Source: Candidatus Vesicomyidisocius sp. Pext_18_S21
GTDB lineage: Bacteria; Pseudomonadota; Gammaproteobacteria; PS1; Pseudothioglobaceae
DNA length: 64,000 nucleotides
NCBI GenBank assembly: GCA_021730165.1
Contig: CP072535.1
Span: 434,001 to 498,000, forward strand
Direction of reading: 5' to 3'
Of the stretch, positions 10,506 through 18,989 are shown piece by piece. Numbering within the stretch: the stretch's first letter is position 1; every line of letters begins with the position of its first letter. The notes beneath the pieces are model-generated. The model made no database searches and was not told where the DNA came from. It saw nothing but the letters and a program-made list of their open reading frames with translations. The position numbers and the translations under genes were made by a program.

Positions 10506-13249
10506 AAGCTGGATATCTTGTTAAGTTGATTATTAAAATTATGAATAGCGGATAGTGTTGTAGCTAATCTTTTTTTTTCTATATTAATGATTGTTTTAGG
10601 TGCACCTTTTATAAATTTCTCATTGTCTAATTTATTCTTAAACTGACTTTTCAGCTTTTCTAACTTTCCTATTTCTTTATTAAGGCGAGTTATTTCTTGG
10701 TTTTTGTCAATTAATCCAGCCAGTGGAATGAAAATTTTCATATCATTAACCAAGGCAGTAGCTGATTCTGGTGCTTGTTCGGTAGTTGTTAGTTTATTAA
10801 CACTTTCTATTTTTGCTAGTGAATTTAAAATATTTATGTTATTAGTTAGATATTGTTCATCCTTGGAGTTAAAGTTTTGTACAAAACAAGGTAGCCATTT
10901 TCGTGGTGAAATATTCATTTCACCACGAATTTGTCGAATTCCTAAAATAAAGGTTTGTAGCCATTTAATTTCTGCTTCTGCTTTAACGGATATTAAGTTA
11001 TTAATTACTTTTGGGTAAGATTGAATTATTAAGCTTGTGTTATCATGGCCTGTAATTATATTACATTGCTCAAAAATTTCCTCAGTAATAAACGGAATGA
11101 TAGGGTGTAACAAAGTTACTATTTCTCTTAGTACTTTGATTAAAGTAGCTTGTGTACCTGTTTTAGTTGTATTATTTTGTAATAAAGGCTTGGATAATTC
11201 AAGATACCAATCGCAATAGTCATGCCAAATAAATTCATATAAAGTTTGACTCATTAAATCAATACGATAATCAGATAAATGTTTTTCAACATTTATTTTT
11301 ATATTTTGTAAACGAGATAGAATCCATTTATCAGCTGTTGATAATTGTGCATTAGTTTCAATAGTTTTACCTTTAAGATTCATTAATACGAAACGTGAAG
11401 CATTCCAAAGTTTGTTGCAAAAATTTCGATAACCTTCAACACGCTTTAGGTCAAATTTAATATCGCAACTAAAAGAAGCCAAGGTAGCGAAAGTGAATCG
11501 TAATGCATCACTGCCATAAGCGGGAATACCATTAGCAAATTCTTTTCTAGTTTGTTTTTTGATTTTTTCTACCATTTTAAATTGTATTAATCCTTGTGTA
11601 CGTTTTTCAAGTAAGTTTTTTAAGGTAATACCATTGATTAAATCAATTGGATCAAGTACATTACCTTTAGATTTAGACATTTTTTGTCCTTGTCCATCTT
11701 TTATTAATCCAGTAATATAAATATCTTTAAAAGGTACTTTTCCTGTAAATTTAAGTCCAAACATAATCATACGAGCAACCCAAAAAAAGATAATATCAAA
11801 TCCAGTGACTAATACATTAGTTGGATAAAAACGAGATAAATCAGGTGTTTTTTCTGGCCAACCTAGAGTTGAAAATGGCCATAAAGCTGAGGAGAACCAA
11901 GTATCAAGTACATCTTTATCTTGAATAAGTCTTACGCCCTTTCCTGCTTGTTCTTGTGCTTGTTTAAGTGAGTCTGCAACAAAGATATTACCTTTGTCGT
12001 CATACCACGCAGGAATACGATGTCCCCACCAAATTTGGCGAGAGATACACCAATCTTGAATATTGTTCATCCAATTAAAGTAAGTTTTACTCCAGTTTTC
12101 AGGAATGAAACGAATATCCCTATTTTTAACTGCATCTATGGCAGGTTGGACTAATGGCTTTATTTTAATAAACCATTGATCGGTTAAATAAGGCTCAATA
12201 ATTGTATTTGTTCTATCGCCACGCGGTATCATTAATTTATGTGGCTCAATTTTCTCTAGTAAACCTTGATTATCTAAATCTTGAATGATTTGCTTACGAG
12301 CTTTAAATCTATCCATACCTGTGTAGGCACTATTAACTACGTTATTAATTTTAGCATCATCAGTTAAGATGTTAATAACATCTAAATGATGGCGAAACCC
12401 CACCTCATAGTCGTTAAAATCATGGGCGGGAGTGATTTTAACGCATCCTGTACTAAAATTCATATCGACATAATCATCTTTAATGATTGGAATTTTTCGG
12501 TTGGTTAGAGGTAAATCAATGGTTTTACCGATCAAATGTGTATAACGCTTATCGTTAGGATGAACAGCAATGGCACTATCGCCTAGCATAGTTTCAGGGC
12601 GTGTGGTTGCAATAATCATTATTTCATTAGTATTGGTAACGGGATAACGTATGTACCAAAGTGAACTTTGTTCTTCGGTGTTAATGACTTCAAGATCAGA
12701 TACAGCAGTGTGTAATATTGGATCCCAATTAACCAAACGTTTACCACGATAAATTAATCCTTCTTTAAAGAGTTGTATGAATACTTTTTTAACGGCGTTA
12801 GATAAGCCATTATCCATTGTAAATCTATTTTTCTCCCAATCTACTGAAAAGCCTAAGCGACGCATTTGCGAGGTTATTATGCCCCCAGATTGTTCTTTCC
12901 AGTCCCAAATTTTTTGAGTGAATTTTTCACGACCAATTTCATGACGAGTCATGTTTTGTGTTGCTAATTGACGTTCAACTACCATTTGTGTGGCAATACC
13001 TGCATGGTCTGTACCTGGCTGCCAAAGGGTTTGTTCTCCATTAGCACGATGATAACGCGTTAATATATCCATAATTGTATGTTGAAACGCGTGTCCCATA
13101 TGTAAAGAGCCAGTAATATTTGGTGGGGGTAGCATAATGCAGTATGCACTTTTGCTAGTTGTGTTTGAATTAGAAGAAAATAGATTTTTATCTTCCCAAA
13201 GTAAGCGAAATTTTGCTTCAATTTGTTCTGGATTGTAAGTTTTTTCCAT
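10502..13249 (-). CDS. valS: Valyl-tRNA synthetase
   Basis: 915 residues, slightly shorter than E. coli ValS (951). It charges tRNA-Val and edits misactivated threonine. The class I signatures are visible: PPPNITGSLHMGHAF (HIGH-type) near residue 40 and QKMSKSKGNVLDP (KMSKS) near residue 523. The editing domain carries TTRPETMLGDSAIAVHP, and the C-terminal end forms the coiled-coil arm (LIDKNQEITRLNKEIGKLEK). It heads the valS-SH3-guaB operon. In many bacteria holC or pepA precedes valS; here the upstream neighbour is a decayed recR. Confidence 0.97.
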   Translation of the reverse strand: MEKTYNPEQIEAKFRLLWEDKNLFSSNSNTTSKSAYCIMLPPPNITGSLHMGHAFQHTIMDILTRYHRANGEQTLWQPGTDHAGIATQMVVERQLATQNMTRHEIGREKFTQKIWDWKEQSGGIITSQMRRLGFSVDWEKNRFTMDNGLSNAVKKVFIQLFKEGLIYRGKRLVNWDPILHTAVSDLEVINTEEQSSLWYIRYPVTNTNEIMIIATTRPETMLGDSAIAVHPNDKRYTHLIGKTIDLPLTNRKIPIIKDDYVDMNFSTGCVKITPAHDFNDYEVGFRHHLDVINILTDDAKINNVVNSAYTGMDRFKARKQIIQDLDNQGLLEKIEPHKLMIPRGDRTNTIIEPYLTDQWFIKIKPLVQPAIDAVKNRDIRFIPENWSKTYFNWMNNIQDWCISRQIWWGHRIPAWYDDKGNIFVADSLKQAQEQAGKGVRLIQDKDVLDTWFSSALWPFSTLGWPEKTPDLSRFYPTNVLVTGFDIIFFWVARMIMFGLKFTGKVPFKDIYITGLIKDGQGQKMSKSKGNVLDPIDLINGITLKNLLEKRTQGLIQFKMVEKIKKQTRKEFANGIPAYGSDALRFTFATLASFSCDIKFDLKRVEGYRNFCNKLWNASRFVLMNLKGKTIETNAQLSTADKWILSRLQNIKINVEKHLSDYRIDLMSQTLYEFIWHDYCDWYLELSKPLLQNNTTKTGTQATLIKVLREIVTLLHPIIPFITEEIFEQCNIITGHDNTSLIIQSYPKVINNLISVKAEAEIKWLQTFILGIRQIRGEMNISPRKWLPCFVQNFNSKDEQYLTNNINILNSLAKIESVNKLTTTEQAPESATALVNDMKIFIPLAGLIDKNQEITRLNKEIGKLEKLKSQFKNKLDNEKFIKGAPKTIINIEKKRLATTLSAIHNFNNQLNKISSL

Positions 13250-13317
13250 TAAAGTAGCAAGATGGATTAAACTTCGTTATTATACTATATCACCAAAATT
13301 GAATTGGTTAATAAGGA

Positions 13318-13751
13318 CTATTTTATTGTTCCGATAACTAGTTATTAGTGTGGCATTAATAATGATATTGAAAAACTAACTGGTGATGTGAAGTACATAC
13401 GTTTATACGTACTTTTTGAGTTGGTATCAAGAAAAATTTGAGTAATAAAAGTCAATATACTTGAATGCGAGTATAAAATTCAGTTAATAAGTTGTTATTA
13501 ATTAAGAAATAACAAATAAATATTTACATATTTTCTGTACAGATCATGGCATTTATGAATGAAGAGTAATGTGCCTATAACCTGTTAATATTTTTATTAA
13601 TGATGGTTTTAGAACTTATAAATTGAGTTTAGAAGAACTAGAATATAAAATATTCTATAACTAGTAACCATTGTCACAATATAAAGAGTATAACCACTAA
13701 GATAAAGTATTTATTTCTTGTAAATTTTGCTTTGTTAAGTGACGCACTCAT
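13318..13751 (-). pseudogene. recR: Decayed recR (recombination mediator RecR)
   Basis: This follows ybaB in the usual dnaX-ybaB-recR order. The putative ATG overlaps the ybaB stop as TAATG, the arrangement often seen for this pair. The start reads MSASLNK. A piece reading KCHDLYRKYVNIYL about two fifths in resembles the RecR zinc-finger region (Cys-His-Asp-Leu-Thr-Glu, Cys-Asn-Ile-Cys) with both later cysteines lost. Near the end, VRINVCTSHH followed by frameshifted PV...LVFQYHY...CHTNN.LSE resembles the VTRI-GIPVGGELEYID-TLTNSLSER end of RecR. Many stops and frame changes make it non-functional. Individual matches are weak; position and order carry much of the call. Confidence 0.5.
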
Positions 13752-14028
13752 TAGAAAGGTAAGTTCATATCATCTGTGATAGTTTTTATTTTGACAGTAT
13801 CATTCATAGCATTAATGAATTAAATCTTAAAGTAATTCTTTATCACTCATTACTTTATCAAGAATTGTAATATCAGTAACTATATGTTCACTATATTAAT
13901 ATAGTTTCAATGCACTACCAGTTGCTTTTCCAGTAGCAGATAGGTTCTTGATTTACGATTGTGATTGTTTCATATTGTTTTGTATTTGTTGGGCTTTTCA
14001 TAATCTTAGTCATTCCAGTTTTAAACAT
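13751..14028 (-). pseudogene. ybaB: Decayed ybaB (YbaB/EbfC nucleoid-associated protein)
   Basis: The ATG overlaps the last codons of dnaX, the normal dnaX-ybaB junction. Reading across frames gives MFKTGMTKIMK, then AQ-like QQIQNNMKQSQ (E. coli: AQQMQEKMQKMQ), then LSATGKATGSALKLY (EVTGESGAGLVKV), then EHIVTDITILDKVMSDKELL (RRVEIDPSLLEDDKEML), then FINAMNDTVKI and finally MNLPF before the stop (LPPGFKMPF). At least three frame changes and in-frame stops interrupt it, and one segment near the end is deleted. The matches run along the whole ~109-residue family in order, so identity is well supported although the gene is dead. Confidence 0.8.
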
Positions 14029-15568
14029 GCTTAATCTCTTTGATTGAGTTAATGTTAATTTTTGTATCAAATGTTTTTTCTAGTTTTTGTACACCTTCAT
14101 CATTCAAAAATTTTGTTTGCATTTTTGTTATTTTTTTACTATACGCTTGAGTTTTTTTTTGTGCCAATGTTTGAATATTTGGTTTACCGAGGTTGATTAC
14201 TAAATTTAATGTTGAAAATTTTTTTCTAAGTGTTGTTAATATGCTTTTTTGCACATGGTTACTTAGTAAGTTAGTAAATTGATCATCTAGTGTTAGTGTT
14301 AATATTGTGTTACTAACATTGTCAAATAATGTATTTTCGACTAACATCTTTACATTACCTTTAAATTCTAAGGATATAATAAGTGTTTCCCATTGTTGTT
14401 GATTGTTAATATTGAGTATTTCTTTTTTTTCAATTAGCACTGGTGTTTTAACTTCAGACTTGATTTTTAGCGTTTTTTTTTCTGTATTAGGGGGGTTATC
14501 ACTACGAAATGCTAACATTCTAAGTAGTGTCATCTCAAATCCAATTTGATCGCTAGGAGCTATTGCCATGTCTTTAGAACCATTGATTGACATCTGATAA
14601 AAAATTTGTAAATCAAAGTTTGATATTTGTTTGCTAAGATTTTTAGTAGTTCTGTCACTTTTAGTATTAACAATTTGTGCAATAGATATTTTATGGAACA
14701 ATGAACTTAAATCTTTAAGTGCATTGTTAAGGTTTTCGCCACGATGAGATAAATCTTTAATAAAATTAATTACCGATTTAGCATCTTGGTTAAATAAATG
14801 TGTAGTTAATGTTATAATATCTTCATGATGTACTAAACCTAGCATAGCTTTAATATCGGCATTAGTTATTATACCCTTACCATAAGAGATTGACTGATCA
14901 AGTAAACTCAGCGCGTCACGCATTGATCCTTTGCCAAAATCAGCAATTTGACTAAGGGCTAATTCTTCATAGCTTAGCGCTTCAGAATCCATGATAAATT
15001 TTAGTTGGCCTAGAATTTCATCATGGGTTAGTTGTTGTAATGTGAATTGCAAGCAACGTGATAAAATAGTCAGAGGTAGTTTTTGTGGGTTAGTTGTTGC
15101 TAATAAGAATTTAACGTGTTCTGGTGGTTCTTCTAGGGTTTTTAAAAGGGCGTTAAAACTACTCTTAGAGAGCATATGTACTTCATCGATAAGATAAATT
15201 TTATAACGATTTTTGCTTGGCAAGTATTGCGTATTTTCTAGAATAGAACGCATATTATCTACCCCTGTGTGAGAGGCAGCATCAAGTTCAATTAAATCAA
15301 TTGATTGACCTTTGTCAATCTCAATACAAGTAGAACACTTGCCACACGGGACTGAGCTAACTCCTTGTTCACAGTTAATAGATTTGGCAAGAATTCTAGC
15401 AATGCTGGTTTTACCAACACCCCGTGTTCCTGTGAATAGAAAAGCGTGATGTAAATTATTAGCATCAAGTGCATTAATTAAGGTTTTTTTGGTGTTTGCT
15501 TGACCTACTAATTCAGTAAAAGAATGCGGGCGATATTTTCTAGCTAAAACTTGATAGTTTTTACTCAT
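14021..15568 (-). CDS. dnaX: DNA polymerase III subunit tau (DnaX)
   Basis: 515 residues from the ATG giving MSKNYQVLARKYRP, the family N-terminus; an upstream in-frame TTG (15607) would add 13 unconserved residues. It is the clamp-loader ATPase of the replicase. Walker A is FTGTRGVGKTSIAR, the zinc cluster is CEQGVSSVPCGKCSTC, Walker B is LIDEVHMLS, and the sensor is TTNPQKLPLTILSRC. The C-terminal tau region after about residue 360 is short and lysine-rich compared with E. coli (643 residues). A run of nine A residues in the message lies at that boundary and may generate a gamma-like short form. The end overlaps the decayed ybaB. Confidence 0.95.
   Translation of the reverse strand: MSKNYQVLARKYRPHSFTELVGQANTKKTLINALDANNLHHAFLFTGTRGVGKTSIARILAKSINCEQGVSSVPCGKCSTCIEIDKGQSIDLIELDAASHTGVDNMRSILENTQYLPSKNRYKIYLIDEVHMLSKSSFNALLKTLEEPPEHVKFLLATTNPQKLPLTILSRCLQFTLQQLTHDEILGQLKFIMDSEALSYEELALSQIADFGKGSMRDALSLLDQSISYGKGIITNADIKAMLGLVHHEDIITLTTHLFNQDAKSVINFIKDLSHRGENLNNALKDLSSLFHKISIAQIVNTKSDRTTKNLSKQISNFDLQIFYQMSINGSKDMAIAPSDQIGFEMTLLRMLAFRSDNPPNTEKKTLKIKSEVKTPVLIEKKEILNINNQQQWETLIISLEFKGNVKMLVENTLFDNVSNTILTLTLDDQFTNLLSNHVQKSILTTLRKKFSTLNLVINLGKPNIQTLAQKKTQAYSKKITKMQTKFLNDEGVQKLEKTFDTKININSIKEIKHV
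14473..14481 (-). other. A9 slippery tract inside dnaX
   Basis: On the coding strand the message reads GAA followed by a run totalling nine A, then CG (Glu-Lys-Lys-Thr), at about codon 363 of dnaX. A shift to the minus-one frame reads Asn-Ala-Lys-Asn-Gln-Val then TGA; a shift to the plus-one frame reads Arg then TAA. Either slip yields a product ending just after the ATPase and collar domains, which is the makeup of gamma. Thermus thermophilus dnaX makes gamma by transcriptional slippage on a nine-A run, so a similar use is possible here. An AT-rich genome can also hold such runs by chance. Confidence 0.45.
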
Positions 15569-15929
15569 CAGAAGTAGTATTGATTGTATTAAAAATGATA
15601 GCACCAAGAATATTATTCAATACATAAAAAATTATTACCGTTGCTTCTTTCCAGATCTGGCGGGGTTCATAACTATTTATTATTGTTACAATCTTGATAC
15701 TATCAATTATCTATTTTACATTTAGTTTTGCTTTATTATTAGCTAATTCTAAACGTTCTTAAGTTCTACATCTTTCTAATAGACAGCGTAATATCCCGCA
15801 TTAATTTGATTTAGTAATGGCTGTTTTTAGTACTTTTGAGAGTGCTATTTTTTTCAAATAAATTAAGGTTTAAATAGTACAGGTTGACAAATACCAATGT
15901 CAGAAAAAGCATAGGTTTTTTACTTACAA
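15569..15929. other. Gene-free stretch upstream of dnaX
   Basis: No intact gene and no clear remnant is seen in these ~360 bases. They contain the likely promoter region of dnaX on the minus strand, but no box stands out from the AT background. Position 15660 has a ggcggggttcataac stretch that recalls a tRNA T-arm but does not fold into a tRNA. Confidence 0.4.
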
Positions 15930-16195
15930 GGGTTAACTGGGTGTTATTTGATGAAAAAAATATTTTGGATTGTGGTTATGATTATCAGTTAATAGAAGAT
16001 GAACTAGTGAACTTATTGCAGGTATTATTAGCCTTGATAAATTATAATTACAAAGTATACCGCTGTTAATGACAAAGAAAGCTTTATTCCCTAACACAGA
16101 CAATTCTTTGATAATATCATTTGCAATTTCTAATAATCTTTTTTTCATTGCTATAGTAAAGATTGATACCAAATTTTTGTGCCATTATTAATATA
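15930..16195 (-). pseudogene. proB: Probable remnant of proB (glutamate 5-kinase)
   Basis: Read on the minus strand, frame one gives KFGINLYYSNE and the next frame KKRLLEIANDIIKELS followed by LGNKAFFVINSG. Together these resemble the ProB start (VVKFGTN-LT, then RL-EIA-QI-L--GHEV-FVSSGA). Further on, IPAISSLVHLLLTDN resembles the LSA-VA-LV-ADLLLLLTD segment, with a deletion between. No complete frame remains. The amino-acid-kinase fold is the safer statement; ProB is chosen over ArgB, LysC or PyrH from the spacing of the RL-EIA and V-SG pieces. If correct, proline synthesis through this gene is lost unless a second copy exists. Confidence 0.35.
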
Positions 16196-16719
16196 AGACT
16201 TAATTTGGTTGTTTAAATATGAAATGTTAATGACTATTTTATTTTATTTTAGTTAGTGGTATCCATACGTCTGCCTTGGCCTGTTGCTAGGATTATACCA
16301 AATATAAGATTTCTTTAAGCATTGTAAATTCTTGGTATCTATTTGTTGTTTATTCTACGTATTTTTAACCAATAGCGTATCATTTAAATATTAGTGATTA
16401 TTATCTTTAATTGACAGGTGTTTAAAGATACATAATATTTTTAGGTGATGTTTGCAATCCCATTAGTTCAAATTGCTTATTATTGAGTAGTTGTTTATTA
16501 TATTTCTTAAATGTTAGATTTTAAGTGTGAATATCTTATATTTTGATGAGTTTATCAAATGATCGTCTTGTATAGATCAAGATTTAAATTTTCATTTAAA
16601 ACATATAGAAAAGTGATTAAACTAAATCCTAGTGATATTAAACTCTAAAATAACGATGAAAACTAACATTATTATTTGCGCATATGAGTTAAAAATCTTG
16701 ATGATCAAAAAAGCTTCCA
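16196..16719. other. Graveyard stretch with a nucleotidyltransferase-like fragment
   Basis: No intact gene. On the minus strand at about 16249-16314 a fragment reads RNLIFGIILATGQGRRMDTTN, ending at a stop; this resembles the nucleotide-binding start of NTP transferases (GIILAAGQGKRMG), such as the MocA/MobA or GlmU/IspD groups, but is too short to assign. The rest of the stretch up to the dat terminator shows no recognisable coding sequence on either strand. Confidence 0.3.
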
Positions 16720-16744
16720 ACCTAGATATGTAACATATCTAGGT
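16720..16744 (-). terminator. Hairpin just downstream of dat
   Basis: A perfect 11-base-pair stem (acctagatatg at 16720-16730 with its complement at 16734-16744) and a three-base loop lie six bases after the dat stop codon. On the minus strand it is followed within about 12 bases by a T6 run. It probably ends transcription of the dacA-dat operon. Confidence 0.55.
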
Positions 16745-16750
16745 AATCTA

Positions 16751-17584
16751 TCATGTATTCTTTAAACTTTGGTAGTAATCATAGACACGGCTCCAAACGT
16801 TACCAATATGACCATTATTAATTAACTTATTATCAACTTTGGTTATAGGCATAATTTCGCGTGTAGAACTGGAAATCCACAACTCATCTGCAATGTCTAG
16901 TTCATCAATTGAGAATGAGGTTTCTTGAATAGAGATATGATATGCCTTTGCACTTTCTAACACCAAATCACGAGTAATGCCAGATAGAATGTGAACATTA
17001 GTTGGATGGGTATATAAGGTGTTATTTTTTATCATAAAAACATTAGAAGTTGCTCCTTCAGTCACTTGAGTGCCTTGATAAAGAATAATCTCTTCAACAT
17101 TTTTTTCTTTTGCTTGTTGTGAATACATAACATTGGCTAAAAGAGAGGTGGATTTAATATCACATCGACTCCAACGAATATCTGGTTGTGTGATAGCTGA
17201 AAATCCTGTTCTAAGTGTTTCCTTAGTTTTAGTTAGCAAAATATTAGATTCGATATAGACAGTTGGTGTCAAATTACTAAAACTATGCTGGCGTTTGTTA
17301 GTTATACCCCGACTTATTTGTAAATAAATTGATTGTTCTTGATTGTTGTAAAATTTTAGAAGTTTATTGAGAATACTGCCCCATTTCTTTGGACTATATG
17401 GATTTTTTATTTTGATCGAATCAAGACTTGTTTGCAAACGCAATAAATGCTCATCAAGACGAAATATCTTACCGTTATAAATAGGAATTACTTCATACAC
17501 GCCATCACCAAATAAAAAACCTCTATCCATCACAGAAATGTGTGCTTGATTTTTTTTAATAAATTCTCCGTTTAAAAATACCAC
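16751..17584 (-). CDS. dat: D-amino-acid (D-alanine) transaminase, fold-type IV
   Basis: 277 residues with GTG start. A PLP enzyme that exchanges amino groups between D-amino acids and 2-oxo acids. The family start MVFLNGEFIKKNQAHISVMDRGFLFG is clear (in part: SVMDRGFLFGDGVYEV), the PLP lysine lies in CDIKSTSLLANVM near residue 143, and EGATSNVFM and the late SSSTREIMPI segments are present. The dacA-dat pairing is common in gammaproteobacteria, where it links to D-Ala metabolism of the cell wall. The start overlaps the dacA stop by one base (TAGTG). Branched-chain transaminase (IlvE) is the main alternative, less likely from length and neighbours. It is intact although nearby wall genes are broken. 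Confidence 0.8.
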   Translation of the reverse strand: MVFLNGEFIKKNQAHISVMDRGFLFGDGVYEVIPIYNGKIFRLDEHLLRLQTSLDSIKIKNPYSPKKWGSILNKLLKFYNNQEQSIYLQISRGITNKRQHSFSNLTPTVYIESNILLTKTKETLRTGFSAITQPDIRWSRCDIKSTSLLANVMYSQQAKEKNVEEIILYQGTQVTEGATSNVFMIKNNTLYTHPTNVHILSGITRDLVLESAKAYHISIQETSFSIDELDIADELWISSSTREIMPITKVDNKLINNGHIGNVWSRVYDYYQSLKNT

Positions 17585-18711
17585 TAAAATCCAATAGCCT
17601 CAAGAATACGTGAAAAAAAACTTGCTTGTTGTGCATTTTCAAGCGCAATAAGTGGAGTACTAGCTATGGTTTTACCTTTAAACTGAATAAGAAGTTTTCC
17701 AACAATATCACCTTTATTAATAGGTGCTGATAAGGCTGTATTAAGCTGGATAACTTGGTCTGAAAATTTGAACTGACCACGTGCTAGAGTAAAACTAATT
17801 GTTTTTGATGTACCAATCTTTAACATATTTTTAGTTGAGTTAGCGATAGGCAATTCTTTTTTTATATTTCCAATGGTTTTAGTTTCAAAAAAACGAAAGC
17901 CGTAATTAAGAATTTTTTGTGTTTGTGAAGTTCTGTCGTTAACACTACTAGATCCTAGAACGACAGAAATCAAGCGCATACCAAGACGTTCGGCACTGGC
18001 TACTAGATTGTATCCTGCTTTTTTAGTAAATCCAGTTTTAAGTCCATCTACTGTATGATCATTCCATAATAACTTATTACGGTTGTATTGTTTAATACCG
18101 TGGTAAGTAAATTCTTTTTCTGAATACCATGGGTAAAATTGAGGAAAGTCTCTAATTATTGCTGTTGCTAGTAATGCTATATCAGCAGCAGTGGTGTATT
18201 GATTATTATTCGGTAAACCAGAAGCGTTTTTAAACTGGGAATTATTCATGCCAAGTTTGTGTGCATACTCATTCATATAAGTGGTAAATGTGCTTTCATC
18301 TCCTGCAATATGTTCAGCTAAGGCAACAGCAGAGTCATTGCCAGATTGAATAATCATACCTTTAAGCAAAGTTTCAAGCTTCATAGTTTTTCCTACTTCT
18401 ACAAAACTTTTGGAACCACCTGTTTTCCATGCTTTTTTACTGATATGTACTTCATCCTCTAAGTTGATACGATCATTATTAATGAGTTGAAAAATGACAT
18501 AGGCTGTCATTAGTTTAGTTAGACTTGCTGGTGCTCGTTTGTAGTTTTGTTTATTACTAGCAATGACTTTACCAGAATTGTAATCAACAATACTATAAGC
18601 AATAGCAGATATTTCTGGCGCTTTAGGGGTAATGAAAATTGCTGCTTGGATATTTAAGGTAAATAAGTATATAAGAATAATTAAGGATTTGATAAATAAT
18701 TGGTTTTGCAT
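17584..18711 (-). CDS. dacA: D-alanyl-D-alanine carboxypeptidase (PBP5/6 family)
   Basis: 375 residues (E. coli PBP5: 403). It trims the terminal D-Ala from peptidoglycan stem peptides in the periplasm. A signal peptide is present (KSLIILIYLFTLNIQAAIF). The three penicillin-binding motifs are intact: SLTK with the catalytic serine (APASLTKLMTAY, near residue 64), SGN (QSGNDSAVALAEH) and KTG (DGLKTGFTKKAGYN). The C-terminal end (ASFFSRILEAIGF) is an amphipathic helix as used for membrane attachment. It forms an operon with dat. Its survival beside pseudogenised rodA, ftsW and murG is noteworthy, since its substrate should be missing if the wall is no longer made. Confidence 0.93.
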   Translation of the reverse strand: MQNQLFIKSLIILIYLFTLNIQAAIFITPKAPEISAIAYSIVDYNSGKVIASNKQNYKRAPASLTKLMTAYVIFQLINNDRINLEDEVHISKKAWKTGGSKSFVEVGKTMKLETLLKGMIIQSGNDSAVALAEHIAGDESTFTTYMNEYAHKLGMNNSQFKNASGLPNNNQYTTAADIALLATAIIRDFPQFYPWYSEKEFTYHGIKQYNRNKLLWNDHTVDGLKTGFTKKAGYNLVASAERLGMRLISVVLGSSSVNDRTSQTQKILNYGFRFFETKTIGNIKKELPIANSTKNMLKIGTSKTISFTLARGQFKFSDQVIQLNTALSAPINKGDIVGKLLIQFKGKTIASTPLIALENAQQASFFSRILEAIGF

Positions 18712-18989
18712 AAAATATTAGTTGTTTAGTTAATTAAATACTTTTTTAACTTGTTTTAGATTTGATAAGTTACCATAGCATATCTATTATCGTGATTATA
18801 ATATGATAGTAATTAAAGATTATAAAAAGTAAGTAAAGTTTTATTGATTGATTACCTATGTTAGGCTAATGAATTACAATTTAGTCTTATTTTTAATAAG
18901 ATCACAGTTTACTTGAAAACTAGTTATTGGTAAATTTTTAGTAAAAATTAAGTTAGGAAAGTAAAGAAGCAAGAGCAGGAATATGTATA

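Noticed and set aside
15650..15690. Stretch ggcggggttcataac resembling a tRNA T-arm
   Set aside because: The surrounding bases do not form an acceptor stem, anticodon arm or CCA end. No tRNA was found anywhere in the window.
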